Positions 26,528-36,621 of a stretch of 64,000 bases of DNA are shown here, piece by piece; positions within the stretch are counted from its first letter, which is position 1, and each line of letters opens with the position of its first letter. Origin of the DNA: Pseudomonas persica (lineage in GTDB: Bacteria > Pseudomonadota > Gammaproteobacteria > Pseudomonadales > Pseudomonadaceae); NCBI RefSeq assembly GCF_900291015.1, contig NZ_OLKL01000003.1:161001-225000 (forward strand). Direction: 5' to 3'. The notes beneath the pieces were generated by a model. It had not been told where the DNA came from, made no database searches, and worked only from the letters and a program-made list of their open reading frames with translations. The translations under genes were made by a program, and so were the position numbers.

Positions 26528-28456
26528 ATGACTGAAGACGCTGAGCGCTGGAAAGAAAAATACCTGAAAAGCATCGAGCAGCAGGAAAGGCTCGAGCGCC
26601 GCTGGGACGCCCGCCTCGACCTGCTGCGCCGCGGCCTGGTACGCAGCACCCTGGCTGCCGAAGGCAGTGACAAGGTGGTGGACCAGTGCATGAAGGAAAT
26701 GCGCGAGGTCATCCGCAGCGACAACATGGACGCCGGCCTTGCCGGGCTGATTCCGCGCCTTGAGAAGGCGGTGCTGGACTCCGAACAGCGCCGGGAAACC
26801 CGCATGAACCAAGTCAGCGATGCGCTGGTCGCGCTGGTCGCTCAACTGCAAGGCCTGCCGCTGCCAAACGATGTCTCGCGGCCGTTGAAAAAACTGGCGA
26901 AGAGGCTCGACGGCGGCGTGGCCCAGTCCCGCGACCTGCCACCGTTGCTGGGTGAGTTGAGTGGCTTGCAGGGCCGCGCGCTGTCAGCTCTGGGCAAGTC
27001 GGGGGAAGACGCCCGGCCCGGTTTCTTGCAGCGTTTGTTCGGCAGCCGCGAGGATGACGCGCAAGGCGAGCCAGCCCTTGTGGTGGCGCCTGTTGCCGAG
27101 ACGCAGCCCTTGGCGGCGCCGGGCAGGGTCGATGCCGACGACGTGGATGCGCTACAGCCGCTGCCAGCCGCTTCAGCTTCTATTGTCGAGGTGCCCGTAG
27201 CGCCTGAGCCCGAGCTGGAGGCCACTGGCCCGGCGCTGATCGCAATCGCCGAACTGGTGCCAGCCCCGCTGCCGCAGCCGCTACCGGACGACGCGCCAGC
27301 ACCGGAGGCTGCCGCCAGCGAGCCGCCGGCTGAAGCAGGACCGGCACAAACACTCGAAGAAAGCTTCGGCGAAGACGGCCCCTATGCCCTGCCCTACGCG
27401 GTGGAGCCGCCCTACAGCCAGGTTGCTGCGCACATCGAACAAACCCTGATCGGCCTGCTCGATGACCTCAGCCTGCCGGAGCGACACAAGGCCCAGGCGC
27501 TGAACATGCGCGAACGGGTCGCCCGCGGCTTGAACTGGTATGAGCTGATCCCGGTGCTGGATGACCTGGCCGTGCTCATGCTGGCGATTACCGACAGCGG
27601 CCAGCACGAATTCGAAACCTACCTGCAGCAGCTAAACGAACGCCTGGAAGGCTTCCAGAGTCACCTGCACGAGGCCAGCGCCGGTCATGCCGACAACAGC
27701 TCGGCCGCCCGCGAGCTGGATACCCAATTGCGTGAGCACGTCGATGGGCTGCAGAGCAGTGTGCAAGGTGCCGCCGATGTGGACAGCCTCAAGCACATTC
27801 TGGAAAACCGCCTGGAAGGCCTGCTGGTGACCATGGACGAGCACAAGCACGAGCGTGATCGCCGCGAGCAGGAGCTGGCCGGGCGCCTGCAAGGGCTGTC
27901 AGAGCGGGTGGCGAACATGGAGCAGGAGGCGCTCGGCTACCGCGAGCACCTGGAAGAGCAACGCCAGAAGGCCCTGCTCGATCCCCTTACCGGCCTGCCC
28001 AATCGTGCGGCCTGGAGCGAGCGGGTCGAGCGCGAAATACGCGAATGGCAGGCGCACGGCGGTCATCTGGCGATGGCGATCCTCGATCTGGACCATTTCA
28101 AGCGTATCAACGACAGCTATGGGCACCTGGCTGGGGACAAGGTGCTGAAGATCGTCGCCGACCAGTTGCGCAAGCGCCTGCGCGGCGACGACTTCATCGC
28201 CCGTTTTGGCGGCGAGGAGTTTGTCCTGCTGATGCCGCAGACTTCTCCGGCAACAGCCGCCCAGGTAGCCGAGGAGCTGCGGGCTGTGGTCGAGGCGTGC
28301 CCGTTCCACTTCAAGGGCGAACGGGTAGTGATCACCACGTCCATCGGCCTGGGTGCATTCCGTTCCGGCGAGCGCGGCGACCAGGTGCTCAAGCGCGCCG
28401 ATGCGGCGCTGTACCGGGCCAAGGAGTTGGGGCGCAATCGCGTCGAGCAGGCATAG
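26528..28456 (+). CDS. dgcH: Diguanylate cyclase with N-terminal coiled-coil domain (DgcH-like)
   Basis: Makes c-di-GMP from two GTP. The 642-residue protein has a DGC-associated N-terminal coiled-coil region (about 1-165), a Pro/Ala/Glu-rich linker (about 175-290), a second helical region and a C-terminal GGDEF domain (about 480-640). The active site is GGEEF (561-565) and the inhibitory I-site RxxD (RGDD, 552-555) is intact, so product inhibition is expected. No membrane segment is seen. I chose ATG 26528; a TTG at 26501 is possible. Position between the EEP gene and ampDh2 matches dgcH of P. aeruginosa (PA5487). Confidence 0.9.
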   Translation: MTEDAERWKEKYLKSIEQQERLERRWDARLDLLRRGLVRSTLAAEGSDKVVDQCMKEMREVIRSDNMDAGLAGLIPRLEKAVLDSEQRRETRMNQVSDALVALVAQLQGLPLPNDVSRPLKKLAKRLDGGVAQSRDLPPLLGELSGLQGRALSALGKSGEDARPGFLQRLFGSREDDAQGEPALVVAPVAETQPLAAPGRVDADDVDALQPLPAASASIVEVPVAPEPELEATGPALIAIAELVPAPLPQPLPDDAPAPEAAASEPPAEAGPAQTLEESFGEDGPYALPYAVEPPYSQVAAHIEQTLIGLLDDLSLPERHKAQALNMRERVARGLNWYELIPVLDDLAVLMLAITDSGQHEFETYLQQLNERLEGFQSHLHEASAGHADNSSAARELDTQLREHVDGLQSSVQGAADVDSLKHILENRLEGLLVTMDEHKHERDRREQELAGRLQGLSERVANMEQEALGYREHLEEQRQKALLDPLTGLPNRAAWSERVEREIREWQAHGGHLAMAILDLDHFKRINDSYGHLAGDKVLKIVADQLRKRLRGDDFIARFGGEEFVLLMPQTSPATAAQVAEELRAVVEACPFHFKGERVVITTSIGLGAFRSGERGDQVLKRADAALYRAKELGRNRVEQA

Positions 28457-28536
28457 CCGGCAGCCGCTGACTCGTGGCAAGCACGGCCCTTGGGGAGCAC
28501 GTTATACTGTAGCGCTCATACGCTGAGGCCACTGAC

Positions 28537-29325
28537 GTGCTTTCCACGCTTAAGAAAACCCTGATTTCCTTCCTGCTGTTGTCTGTCGCCGGTTGCTCGA
28601 CGGGCCTGCGCATCGACCGTAGCCACCCTTCGGCCAACCAGGACAACCGCATCCAGTTCGTTGTTCTGCACTACACCAATGCTTCGCTGGAGCGTTCCCT
28701 GGCGCTCCTGACCCGTGGCGAAGTCAGCAGCCATTACCTGATTGGTGACGGCCCGGCCACGGTCTACCAGTTGGTGGATGAAAGCCGCCGTGCCTGGCAT
28801 GCCGGTGATAGCCAGTGGCAGGGGCGGACCTGGCTGAACTCTTCTTCCATCGGTATCGAAATCGTCAACCCGGGTTTTACCGACACGCCGAATGGCCGGG
28901 TCTGGCACCCTTACAGCGAAGCGCAGGTCCAGGCGCTGATCGCGCTGCTCAAGGACATCGTCAAACGTAACAACATCGAGCCACGGCACATTATTGGCCA
29001 CAGCGATATCGCGCCGCTGCGCAAGCTGGACCCGGGGCCGCTGTTCCCGTGGAAGCGCCTGGCCGACGCCGGGCTGGGTGTCTGGCCGAATGCCAATGCC
29101 GTGGCACAGCAGCAGGCTTATTTCAGCGTCAACCCGCCGAGCGTTGGCTGGTATCAGCAGGAGCTGGCGCGGTTTGGCTATGCAATCGAGCAGACCGGGG
29201 TACTGGATGTTGCCACCCGCCATGTGATCGCCGCGTTCCAGATGCGTTTCCGCCCGCAGCGCTTCGATGGCATGCCGGATGCGCAGACCGCGGCGATGCT
29301 GCAGGTGCTCAACCGGATGCGCTGA
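28537..29325 (+). CDS. ampDh2: N-acetylmuramoyl-L-alanine amidase, AmpD homologue, lipoprotein
   Basis: Cleaves the amide bond between MurNAc and the stem peptide in the cell envelope. The 262-residue product has a lipobox (SVAGC, Cys20) and an amidase_2 domain with zinc ligands His45 (VLHYTNAS), His155 (IGHSDIAP) and Asp165 (DPGP). A C-terminal peptidoglycan-binding helical domain (about 195-260) follows. The start is GTG 28537; TATACT at 28502-28507 is a likely -10. The linkage to kinB/algB matches AmpDh2 of P. aeruginosa, a peptidoglycan-recycling amidase linked to AmpC control. Confidence 0.9.
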   Translation: MLSTLKKTLISFLLLSVAGCSTGLRIDRSHPSANQDNRIQFVVLHYTNASLERSLALLTRGEVSSHYLIGDGPATVYQLVDESRRAWHAGDSQWQGRTWLNSSSIGIEIVNPGFTDTPNGRVWHPYSEAQVQALIALLKDIVKRNNIEPRHIIGHSDIAPLRKLDPGPLFPWKRLADAGLGVWPNANAVAQQQAYFSVNPPSVGWYQQELARFGYAIEQTGVLDVATRHVIAAFQMRFRPQRFDGMPDAQTAAMLQVLNRMR

Positions 29326-29481
29326 GGTCCATCGCAGCTACGCAGCTCCCACAAGGATTGCGCAAGCTGTTGGATTCTGAGCAAGACAGTTGCCCCTGCA
29401 AGGGCCGGCGAAGGCTGCTGCGAAGCGCCAAACGGCGAAGGTGATTCCTGATTCAGTTGCTATACCTTAGTTATCAACTGG

Positions 29482-31095
29482 ATGCCTTCGATGTCAGCCC
29501 TCATCGCGTTGCTGCGCCAAATTTTTTACCGTCCCTGGATGCTCGCCACATTGGCAGCACTGGCCAGCGCGGCACTGTTGCTATCCGCCAGCATCGGCAT
29601 TGCCCTGCAACAGATGAAGCAAAGCGAAAGTGCACAGATGAACGCCCAGGGCGAGCGCTTTCTCGAACGCCTCGAGCAGGTGTTCGGCCAGTTGCGCGAA
29701 GGGGTCGACCTGTTGCAGGCGCAGCCCTTGCGCGGCTGCAGCCCGGCGATGCTGACGGCATTGCAGCAGGTAGGCCTGAGTTCACGCTTCATTTATGAAG
29801 CAGCCTACGTGGATGGTGATGTTGTCTGTTCCAACCGCGGTGATGAGCGGGCGTTCGAACCCTTGCGGGTCCCCGACATTCAGGGTCCGACCTACAGCTA
29901 CTGGCTGAACACCACAACCGAGCCGAACGAGAACCTGGCCGCGCTGATGCTGGGCCGGGGCAAGTTCGTGGTCTCCACCTCCCGTGGGCACCTGACCGAT
30001 GTGGTCGACCTGCCCCCGGGCGGCAGCCTGGTGGTGGTGCTGGACAACGGCACCCGGGCCATCCCCGTACTGGGCCCGCCGCAGGTATGGCCGCCGCCCT
30101 CGGCCTGGTCGACAAGCCACAAGTCGCTGCTCGAACTCAGCGACCGCCTGATCTACCGCATGCCGACCAAGTCACCGGACTACCAGTTGGTGCTGATTGC
30201 CCCGCGGGCGAGCCTGCCGTTGAGGATGAACGGCATGCTCTGGCTGCTGTTCCCCGGCAGTGTGCTGGCGGCCTGTTGCATCGGCTGGCTGGTACTGCAG
30301 CTGATCCTGCAGCGGCGGTCGATGAGCTCCGAGTTGCAGAATGCCTTGCGCCGTGGCGAGCTGCAGGTGCTCTACCAGCCGATCTTCGAACTCGACAGCC
30401 GGCGCTGTGTGGGGGCTGAGGCCCTGGTGCGCTGGCGCCGCCCGGACGGCACCCTGACCAGCCCGGACCTGTTCATTCCGTTGGCGGAAAACACCGGGCA
30501 GATTCGCCAGATCACTGACTTTGTCCTGCAGCGTTTGCTGGAACAGCTAGGGCAACTGCTGCGCTCACACCCCAACTTGTACATTTCGGTGAACCTGGCA
30601 GCCTGCGATGTGATGGTGCCGCGCATTGGCCGGGTGGCGGCGCGCTTGCTGGCCTTGCACCGGGTGTCGGCCAGCCAGATTGCCTTCGAAGTGACCGAAC
30701 GCGGCCTGATCGACGTGGTGGTGGCCCGCGACAACCTGCAGGCGCTGCGCGCGGTGGGGCATCAGGTGCTGATCGACGACTTCGGTACGGGTTATTGCAG
30801 CCTGGCCTACCTGCAGACCCTGCCGGTGGATTGCCTGAAGATCGACAAGGCCTTTATCGACGCCCTGGGGCATGACGCCGCCAGCAGCGGTGTTGCCCCG
30901 CATATCATCCGCATGGCTCATGACTTGCACCTGCGGGTGATTGCCGAAGGCATCGAGTGTGAAGATCAGGCGGTGCTGCTGAACAGCGAAGGGGTCAATT
31001 ATGGCCAGGGCTGGCTGTTTGCCCGGCCACTGAATGCCCGGCAGTTTGCCGAACTGGTTACCCGCGGACGGCTGCCGCGGCGGGTTGAGCATTGA
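29482..31095 (+). CDS. c-di-GMP phosphodiesterase, CSS-motif sensor plus EAL domain
   Basis: A 537-residue membrane protein with two membrane helices (about 22-42 and 245-265) around a periplasmic CSS-motif domain; its Cys motif GCSPA (Cys86) is seen, and a second Cys lies at VVCSN. The cytoplasmic EAL domain (about 275-530) has all catalytic signatures: EALVRW, NLAA, EVTERG, DDFGTGY, KIDKAF and EGIE. It should therefore hydrolyse c-di-GMP. In related proteins the CSS domain is controlled by periplasmic disulfide state, which would link it to DsbA. Start ATG 29482, or 29491; no strong ribosome site. Confidence 0.9.
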   Translation: MPSMSALIALLRQIFYRPWMLATLAALASAALLLSASIGIALQQMKQSESAQMNAQGERFLERLEQVFGQLREGVDLLQAQPLRGCSPAMLTALQQVGLSSRFIYEAAYVDGDVVCSNRGDERAFEPLRVPDIQGPTYSYWLNTTTEPNENLAALMLGRGKFVVSTSRGHLTDVVDLPPGGSLVVVLDNGTRAIPVLGPPQVWPPPSAWSTSHKSLLELSDRLIYRMPTKSPDYQLVLIAPRASLPLRMNGMLWLLFPGSVLAACCIGWLVLQLILQRRSMSSELQNALRRGELQVLYQPIFELDSRRCVGAEALVRWRRPDGTLTSPDLFIPLAENTGQIRQITDFVLQRLLEQLGQLLRSHPNLYISVNLAACDVMVPRIGRVAARLLALHRVSASQIAFEVTERGLIDVVVARDNLQALRAVGHQVLIDDFGTGYCSLAYLQTLPVDCLKIDKAFIDALGHDAASSGVAPHIIRMAHDLHLRVIAEGIECEDQAVLLNSEGVNYGQGWLFARPLNARQFAELVTRGRLPRRVEH

Positions 31096-31104
31096 GTGCG
31101 GTAC

Positions 31105-31200
31105 CTGTGGGAGATCACCCAGCCCTTTGGGCTGCGCTCCCACAGAGGCCCTGCTAATTCAATGAGTAATGTGCAGTTCTATGGGCGCTGGCTTGCCGGC
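31105..31200. repeat. Composite repeat with partial REP
   Basis: A GTGGGAGAT...CCCAGCCCTTTGGGCTGCGCT hairpin block is followed by an AT-richer block ending in ATGTGCAGTTCTATG, then a GCTGGCTTGCCGGCGATGAGG half REP. Both blocks recur at 51268-51303 and 51432-51469 with few changes. Confidence 0.8.
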
Positions 31201-31223
31201 GATGAGGTCGGGACAGGCAACAT

Positions 31224-32990
31224 TCAGACCGGCAGCGCCATGTAGAACTGGGTCCCCTGCCCCGGTCGGGAAAACACGCCCATGCGCCCGCCATGCAGCT
31301 GTACGATCTCTTTGCACAACGCCAGCCCCAGCCCCGCGCCGCCTTTCTTGCGCCCTACCTGCACGAAGGGCTCGAAGATGCGCCCCTGCTGCCCGTAGGC
31401 AATGCCCTCGCCGTTGTCCTCGACACTGATGATCACCCGCTCCGCATGCCGTCGTGCATGCAGGCGGATACGCCCGCCACTGGCGGTATGGCGGATGGCG
31501 TTATGCACCAGGTTGTCCAGCACCCGGTCGAGCTGGGCGACGTCGGCCTGGATACGCGGTAGCGGCGGCTCCAGCTCCGTGATCAACTCGATCTGCTTGT
31601 GCGCCACTGGCTCGGCAAAGCGCCGTTGTACACGCTCCAGCAGCTCGTCGATGGCGCAGGGGGCCAGGTCGAGCTTCTGCATCCCGCTCTGGTAGCGGCT
31701 GAAGTTGAGCAGGTCGTTGATCAACTGTGTCAGGCGCTGCATTTCCTCGCCGATGGTTTCCAGCAGGTCATGCTCGCGCGCCTCGGGCGGGAACGTGAGC
31801 CGCTCGCGCAACAGACCGAAGGCCATGTGCATGCCGGTCACCGGGGTGCGCAGCTCGTGGGAGGCGCGCAGCACGAACTCGCTGCGCACGCGTTCGAAGG
31901 CTCGCTGCTCGGTTACATCGTGCAGCACCATCACCGCACCGAGGATCGGCCCTTGCGGGTGGCTGACCGGGGTCAGGCTGTAGGCGAGCAGGCGCGTTTC
32001 GTCATCGACCTCGATGCTCAGGTCGTCCGGCTGGCGGTCGAGGTTGCCGCCGCGCAGTACCTGGCGTAGCTGTTGTTCCAGCTCCGGGCGCTGCAGGGCT
32101 TCGGCCAGGCTGCTGCCCACACGGCTGTCGGTCCAGCCCAGCTGGCGCTGCGCCACCGGGTTGAGGTGCTCCAGTCGGCCCTGGCGATCGATGATCAGCA
32201 GGCCATCGTCAATGCTGTCCAGTACGGCCTGCAAGCGTTGCTGGCCGGCCAGCAGTTCATCGACGTTGGTGGCCTGGTGCTTGCGCAAGGCATCGGCCAT
32301 CAGGCCGAAGCGACGGGTCAGCTGGTTCAGTTCGGTGGCCTGGGTGACCGGCAGGGTGACGTCGAAATTGCCCTTGCCGAGTTGGTCGGCGGCTTTGGCC
32401 AAGGCTTCGATCGGCTGGCCGAAGCGCCGGGCGATGTTGTGTGCGGTAATGAAGCCCAGCACCAGCACCACCAGGCCCATCAGGCCAAGTACGCCGCTGA
32501 CCAGCAGGGCGTGGTCGCGGGTGTGCTCCTCGCTGCGGGTGATGTATTCCAGGGCCTGCTTGTGGGAATCGATCAGGTCGGTGCGGACCTGGTTGAACGC
32601 CGCGCCCAATGGTTGCTCAACGCCCATGCTGCGGGCGGGCGCCGGGCTGTCGCGGTAGGCCTGGAGGAACGCCTGGTAGTTGCTGCTGGCTTTGCTGAAG
32701 CCAGTGCGCTCGCCGTCTTGTTCCAGCCCTTGGTTGAGCAGGGTCTGGAAGTTGTCCTGCAGCAGCCGCAGGTTCTCCGGGGCGGTCTGGTCATCGAGGA
32801 TCAGGGTCAACTGTTCGCCAAGGTTCTGGCGCAGCTTCAACCCTACTTCCAGGGCGTGGGTGGTATCGCGGACCAGTCGCTGTTGCACTGTGGCCATCTG
32901 CAGCACGCTGACCAGGCCCAGCAGCAGCCCGAGCAGGGCCACGGTGATCAGCGCCGAAATGCTGAGGAACAGCCGCGTGCGCAGCTTCAT
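31224..32990 (-). CDS. kinB: Sensor histidine kinase KinB
   Basis: Membrane kinase paired with AlgB, 588 residues. It has an N-terminal helix (about 7-30), a periplasmic helical sensor domain (about 31-160), a second helix (about 163-185), HAMP, PAS (DSIDDGLLIIDRQG), and HisKA with the phospho-acceptor His in RASHELRTPVTG. The HATPase domain has NLVHNAIRH, DNGEGIA and GGAGLGLAL. I chose ATG 32990 because GAGGTGG precedes it; an ATG five codons upstream overlaps the algB stop as ATGA. In P. aeruginosa KinB controls alginate and virulence through AlgB. Confidence 0.94.
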   Translation of the reverse strand: MKLRTRLFLSISALITVALLGLLLGLVSVLQMATVQQRLVRDTTHALEVGLKLRQNLGEQLTLILDDQTAPENLRLLQDNFQTLLNQGLEQDGERTGFSKASSNYQAFLQAYRDSPAPARSMGVEQPLGAAFNQVRTDLIDSHKQALEYITRSEEHTRDHALLVSGVLGLMGLVVLVLGFITAHNIARRFGQPIEALAKAADQLGKGNFDVTLPVTQATELNQLTRRFGLMADALRKHQATNVDELLAGQQRLQAVLDSIDDGLLIIDRQGRLEHLNPVAQRQLGWTDSRVGSSLAEALQRPELEQQLRQVLRGGNLDRQPDDLSIEVDDETRLLAYSLTPVSHPQGPILGAVMVLHDVTEQRAFERVRSEFVLRASHELRTPVTGMHMAFGLLRERLTFPPEAREHDLLETIGEEMQRLTQLINDLLNFSRYQSGMQKLDLAPCAIDELLERVQRRFAEPVAHKQIELITELEPPLPRIQADVAQLDRVLDNLVHNAIRHTASGGRIRLHARRHAERVIISVEDNGEGIAYGQQGRIFEPFVQVGRKKGGAGLGLALCKEIVQLHGGRMGVFSRPGQGTQFYMALPV

Positions 32991-33001
32991 GGGTGGCCAC
33001 C

Positions 33002-34348
33002 TCATAGATTGTACTGCTTGCGTTTGCGGTACAGGGTGGAGGCATCGATCCCCAGGGTCTTGGCCGCCTGGTCCAGGGTGTCGCTGGCGGCAAGCACCGC
33101 GCCGATGTGGGCGCGCTCCAGCTCATCCAGGCTCAGCGCGGCGCCTACGCGCGGGGCATTGCCTGCGGGCTGCTCGCCCATGCCCAGGTGGCTGATTTCC
33201 ACGCGTTCCTGCGGGCAGATGATGCTGGCCCGCTCCACCACGTTGCGCAGTTCACGAATGTTGCCAGGCCAGCGGTAGTTGAGCAGGGCGGTGCGGGCTT
33301 CGTCACTGAAACCACGGGCAGGACGGGAGTATTCCTTGACGAAGCGGGCGAGAAAGCGGTCGGCCAGGGTCAGGATGTCTTCACTGCGCTCGCGCAGGGG
33401 CGGCAGGTGCAGGGTGATGACGTTCAGGCGATACAGCAGGTCTTCGCGGAAGCGGCTTTCGCGCACCATCTCTTCGAGGTTGAGGTTGGTGGCGGCGAGG
33501 ATACGCACATCGGCGCGGCGGGTGACCGGGTCGCCGACGCGCTCGTATTCCTTGTCCTGGATGAAACGCAACAGTTTGGGTTGCAAGGTCAGTGGGAAAT
33601 CGCCGATTTCGTCGAGGAACAGCGTGCCCCCGTCAGCCTGGTTGACTCGCCCCAGGGTGCTTTCGCTGGCACCGGTGAAGGCGCCGCGGGTGTGGCCGAA
33701 CAACTCGCTTTCCATCAACTCGGCGTTCAGCGACGGGCAGTTGATGGTCACGCAGGCTTTGCGCGCGCGCTTGCTCCAGCCATGGATGGCCCGGGCCAGC
33801 TCACCTTTACCGGTGCCCGATTCGCCAAGGATGAGGATGTTGGCATCGGTGGTGGCGACCTGGCGGGCGGTTTCCAGTACCGCCATCATGGCCGGGCTGT
33901 GCGAGTCGAGGCCGTCCTTGGGCTTGCGCACTTCACCTTCCAGGGCCTCCAGGCGTGCGGACAGCTGGCGCACTTCCAGCTGCTTGGCGGTAGCCAGGCG
34001 CAGCTGGTCGGGGCTGCACGGCTTGACCAGGTAATCGGCGGCGCCGGCCTGGATCGCGTCCACCGCGGTGTCGATCGCCGAGTGCGCGGTGACGATTACC
34101 ACCCGCATCCAGGGCGCCTGGATGCGCATCTGCGCCAGCACATCGAGGCCGTTGTCTTCGCCCAGGCGCAAATCGAGGAAGCACAGGTCGAATACCTGGC
34201 GCTGCAGCAGGGCTTCGGCCTGTGCGGCGCTATTGGCGGTGGCCACGCTATAGCCCTCGTCCTCCAGGCAATAGCGGAAGGTGCGCAGGATCGCGGACTC
34301 GTCATCCACAAGCAGAATGCGGCCTTGGTTGTCCTGGGCTGGCTCCAT
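33002..34348 (-). CDS. algB: NtrC-family response regulator AlgB
   Basis: Sigma-54-type activator, 448 residues. The receiver domain has phospho-acceptor Asp59 (CFLDLRLGED) and acidic pair VDDE. The AAA+ domain has Walker A GESGTGKG and sigma-54 contact motif GAFTGA (HTRGAFTGASEST). The C-terminal Fis-type helix-turn-helix ends in GIDASTLYRKRKQYNL. AAGGAG precedes the ATG. The algB-kinB pair is translationally linked (ATGA). AlgB activates alginate synthesis in P. aeruginosa; its targets here are not shown. Confidence 0.95.
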   Translation of the reverse strand: MEPAQDNQGRILLVDDESAILRTFRYCLEDEGYSVATANSAAQAEALLQRQVFDLCFLDLRLGEDNGLDVLAQMRIQAPWMRVVIVTAHSAIDTAVDAIQAGAADYLVKPCSPDQLRLATAKQLEVRQLSARLEALEGEVRKPKDGLDSHSPAMMAVLETARQVATTDANILILGESGTGKGELARAIHGWSKRARKACVTINCPSLNAELMESELFGHTRGAFTGASESTLGRVNQADGGTLFLDEIGDFPLTLQPKLLRFIQDKEYERVGDPVTRRADVRILAATNLNLEEMVRESRFREDLLYRLNVITLHLPPLRERSEDILTLADRFLARFVKEYSRPARGFSDEARTALLNYRWPGNIRELRNVVERASIICPQERVEISHLGMGEQPAGNAPRVGAALSLDELERAHIGAVLAASDTLDQAAKTLGIDASTLYRKRKQYNL

Positions 34349-34562
34349 GTGCTGCGCTCCTTGAGGGGTAGATCTTCATTTAGTGTGGGGAAAATCGGGC
34401 AAGTTGCATGGTCCATTGTGAAGGAACCTGTCCTTTGCATGCTAGCCAATGGCCAATCAACGCCTGGAGGCCGCGATATCCAAGTGATTTCCTTAGAGGT
34501 CCACGGTGGCACATTGGTTGCGAGGATTTTTAGCTTTTGCTCTGCAAAAAGGAGGCACTGCC

Positions 34563-35384
34563 ATGTCCTTTTCCATTCGCACCGCCGTGTTGGCAGCCAC
34601 CCTGCTGCCGATATTCACCCCGGCATTCGCCGGTCCGGTGCAGGACGCCCGCCTGGAGGGGGCCCTGCAAACTGCCCTGTCGCTGAACCGCATGCTCGAC
34701 CCGTTCCGTATCCAGGTCGAGGTGGATGGCAAGCAGGCGCGGCTTTCCGGAGAGGTGGAGAATGACGTCGAGCGCCAACTGGCCGAGCATGTGGCCTTGG
34801 CTACCCGTGGCATCGAGCAAGTCGACAACCAGCTGCGGGTCAATGCCCAGCTGGTGGAGCGCCCGCTGGCGCTGCGTGCCTACGCCCAGCGCCTGGAGGA
34901 TGCCACCCTGGCCGCGGTGATCCGTGCACGCCTGCTATGGAGCCGCACCACCGAGAAGGCGCCTATAGATGTACAGAGCAGCGAAGGTGTGGTGACCCTG
35001 CGCGGCAAGGTCGACAGTGCCGAGGCCAAGGAGCTGGCCGGCGTGGTGGCGCGTACCACCGAGGGCGTGCACCTGGTCAACAACCTGGTCAGCCTCGATA
35101 CCGCCGCCATGGCCAAGGCCCGGGAGGTCCCGGTGGGGGCTCCGACCGGACCGCAGCCGAGCGACAGCTGGATCATCGACAAGATCCACAACAGCTACCG
35201 CTTCAGCCGCAACCTCGATGGCCTGAACCTGAAAGTAGCCAGCGAAGAGGGTTTGGTACGGCTTTCGGGCGAGGTGGTCAGCAGCGAGCAGAAAACCATT
35301 GCCGTGGAGATCGCCCGGCAGATCATCGGCGTGCGCGGGGTGGATGCCGACCTGCTCAAGGTGTCGACCAAGGTCGAGGGCTGA
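34563..35384 (+). CDS. Exported BON-domain protein
   Basis: A 273-residue product with a signal peptide (cleavage TPAFA-GP, about 22) and three BON repeats (about 25-95, 110-180 and 200-270), each with the pattern xVxLxGxV (for example ARLSGEV, VTLRGKV, VRLSGEV). BON domains bind phospholipid and often serve osmotic or envelope protection (OsmY-like). AGGAGG precedes the ATG. It is divergent from algB with a 214-base spacer. It heads a series of small envelope genes on the same strand. Confidence 0.88.
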   Translation: MSFSIRTAVLAATLLPIFTPAFAGPVQDARLEGALQTALSLNRMLDPFRIQVEVDGKQARLSGEVENDVERQLAEHVALATRGIEQVDNQLRVNAQLVERPLALRAYAQRLEDATLAAVIRARLLWSRTTEKAPIDVQSSEGVVTLRGKVDSAEAKELAGVVARTTEGVHLVNNLVSLDTAAMAKAREVPVGAPTGPQPSDSWIIDKIHNSYRFSRNLDGLNLKVASEEGLVRLSGEVVSSEQKTIAVEIARQIIGVRGVDADLLKVSTKVEG

Positions 35385-35491
35385 TCGTGCAATTCGCACG
35401 ATGGCCAGGGCGGCATCGTGCAGGATACATCTTTGCCGATTTTGCGTTTTTTTCGTAACTATTTGATTAATAAGGGATTTATATGGCGTGA

Positions 35492-36052
<561 letters not shown>

Positions 36053-36054
36053 AG

Positions 36055-36525
36055 ATGGGCAGGAAGCGTTGGACAGCCTTGGCTGCCGCCCTGGTACTGG
36101 GGGGCAGCGCGGCGGCGATGGCGGCCAATGACGGCCAGGTCCGGGTCGACCAGCTACTCGGCTCGGACCCGGAGTACCGGGAAACCTGGCAGGACACGAT
36201 CAAAGGCGAGGAGCGCCTGCCCGATTGGGTGGTCAATCTGACCGGTAGTGCCCAGCAGCAGATGTCTGCCGTTACTGAAGACGGCGACCAGTACCTGGTC
36301 GGCCCGTTGTGCGAAGGCCAGGACAACTGCACCTACAAGCGCCTGATCGTGGCGTTCAGCTGGGACAAGGACGATGCTTACGGGATGCTCGTGGAGGTAC
36401 CCGAAGGTTTGCCGAACGACAAGTCGCCCACCCGCCACGCGCAGTACCGCTGGCTGGGTGACCCGGACGACGGCATGAAGGCGATGCTGCAGGAGCAGCT
36501 GAAGCGTGACCCGAACTGGTACTGA
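36055..36525 (+). CDS. ivy: Inhibitor of vertebrate lysozyme (Ivy family)
   Basis: Exported inhibitor of C-type lysozyme, protecting peptidoglycan from host or environmental lysozyme. The 156-residue product has a signal peptide (cleavage near AMAA-ND, 24). The inhibitory loop, flanked by two Cys, is seen as CEGQDNC (near 88-94); this differs from the CKPHDC loop of the E. coli protein, so affinity may differ. The ribosome site GAGG lies at the end of the DUF1328 gene, giving tight coupling. Confidence 0.85.
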   Translation: MGRKRWTALAAALVLGGSAAAMAANDGQVRVDQLLGSDPEYRETWQDTIKGEERLPDWVVNLTGSAQQQMSAVTEDGDQYLVGPLCEGQDNCTYKRLIVAFSWDKDDAYGMLVEVPEGLPNDKSPTRHAQYRWLGDPDDGMKAMLQEQLKRDPNWY

Positions 36526-36560
36526 GCGGTACGGATGAAAGGTCATGCACTGTCACGTAA

Positions 36561-36621
36561 TAGAAGCTGAACCTCTTTATATTTCAGGCTTCTATGATGC
36601 GCCGCCCCGAGGAGGGGCGGC
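36561..36621 (+). terminator. Double hairpin after ivy
   Basis: The first stem pairs TAGAAGCTGAA (36561-36571) with TTCAGGCTTCTA (36583-36594). The second is perfect: GCCGCCCC-GAGGA-GGGGCGGC (36601-36621). No U-tract follows, so termination may need Rho. Confidence 0.55.

Noticed and set aside
33107..34765. 552-codon plus-strand frame antisense to algB
   Set aside because: Shadow of algB; the opposite frame has all receiver, AAA+ and Fis motifs.
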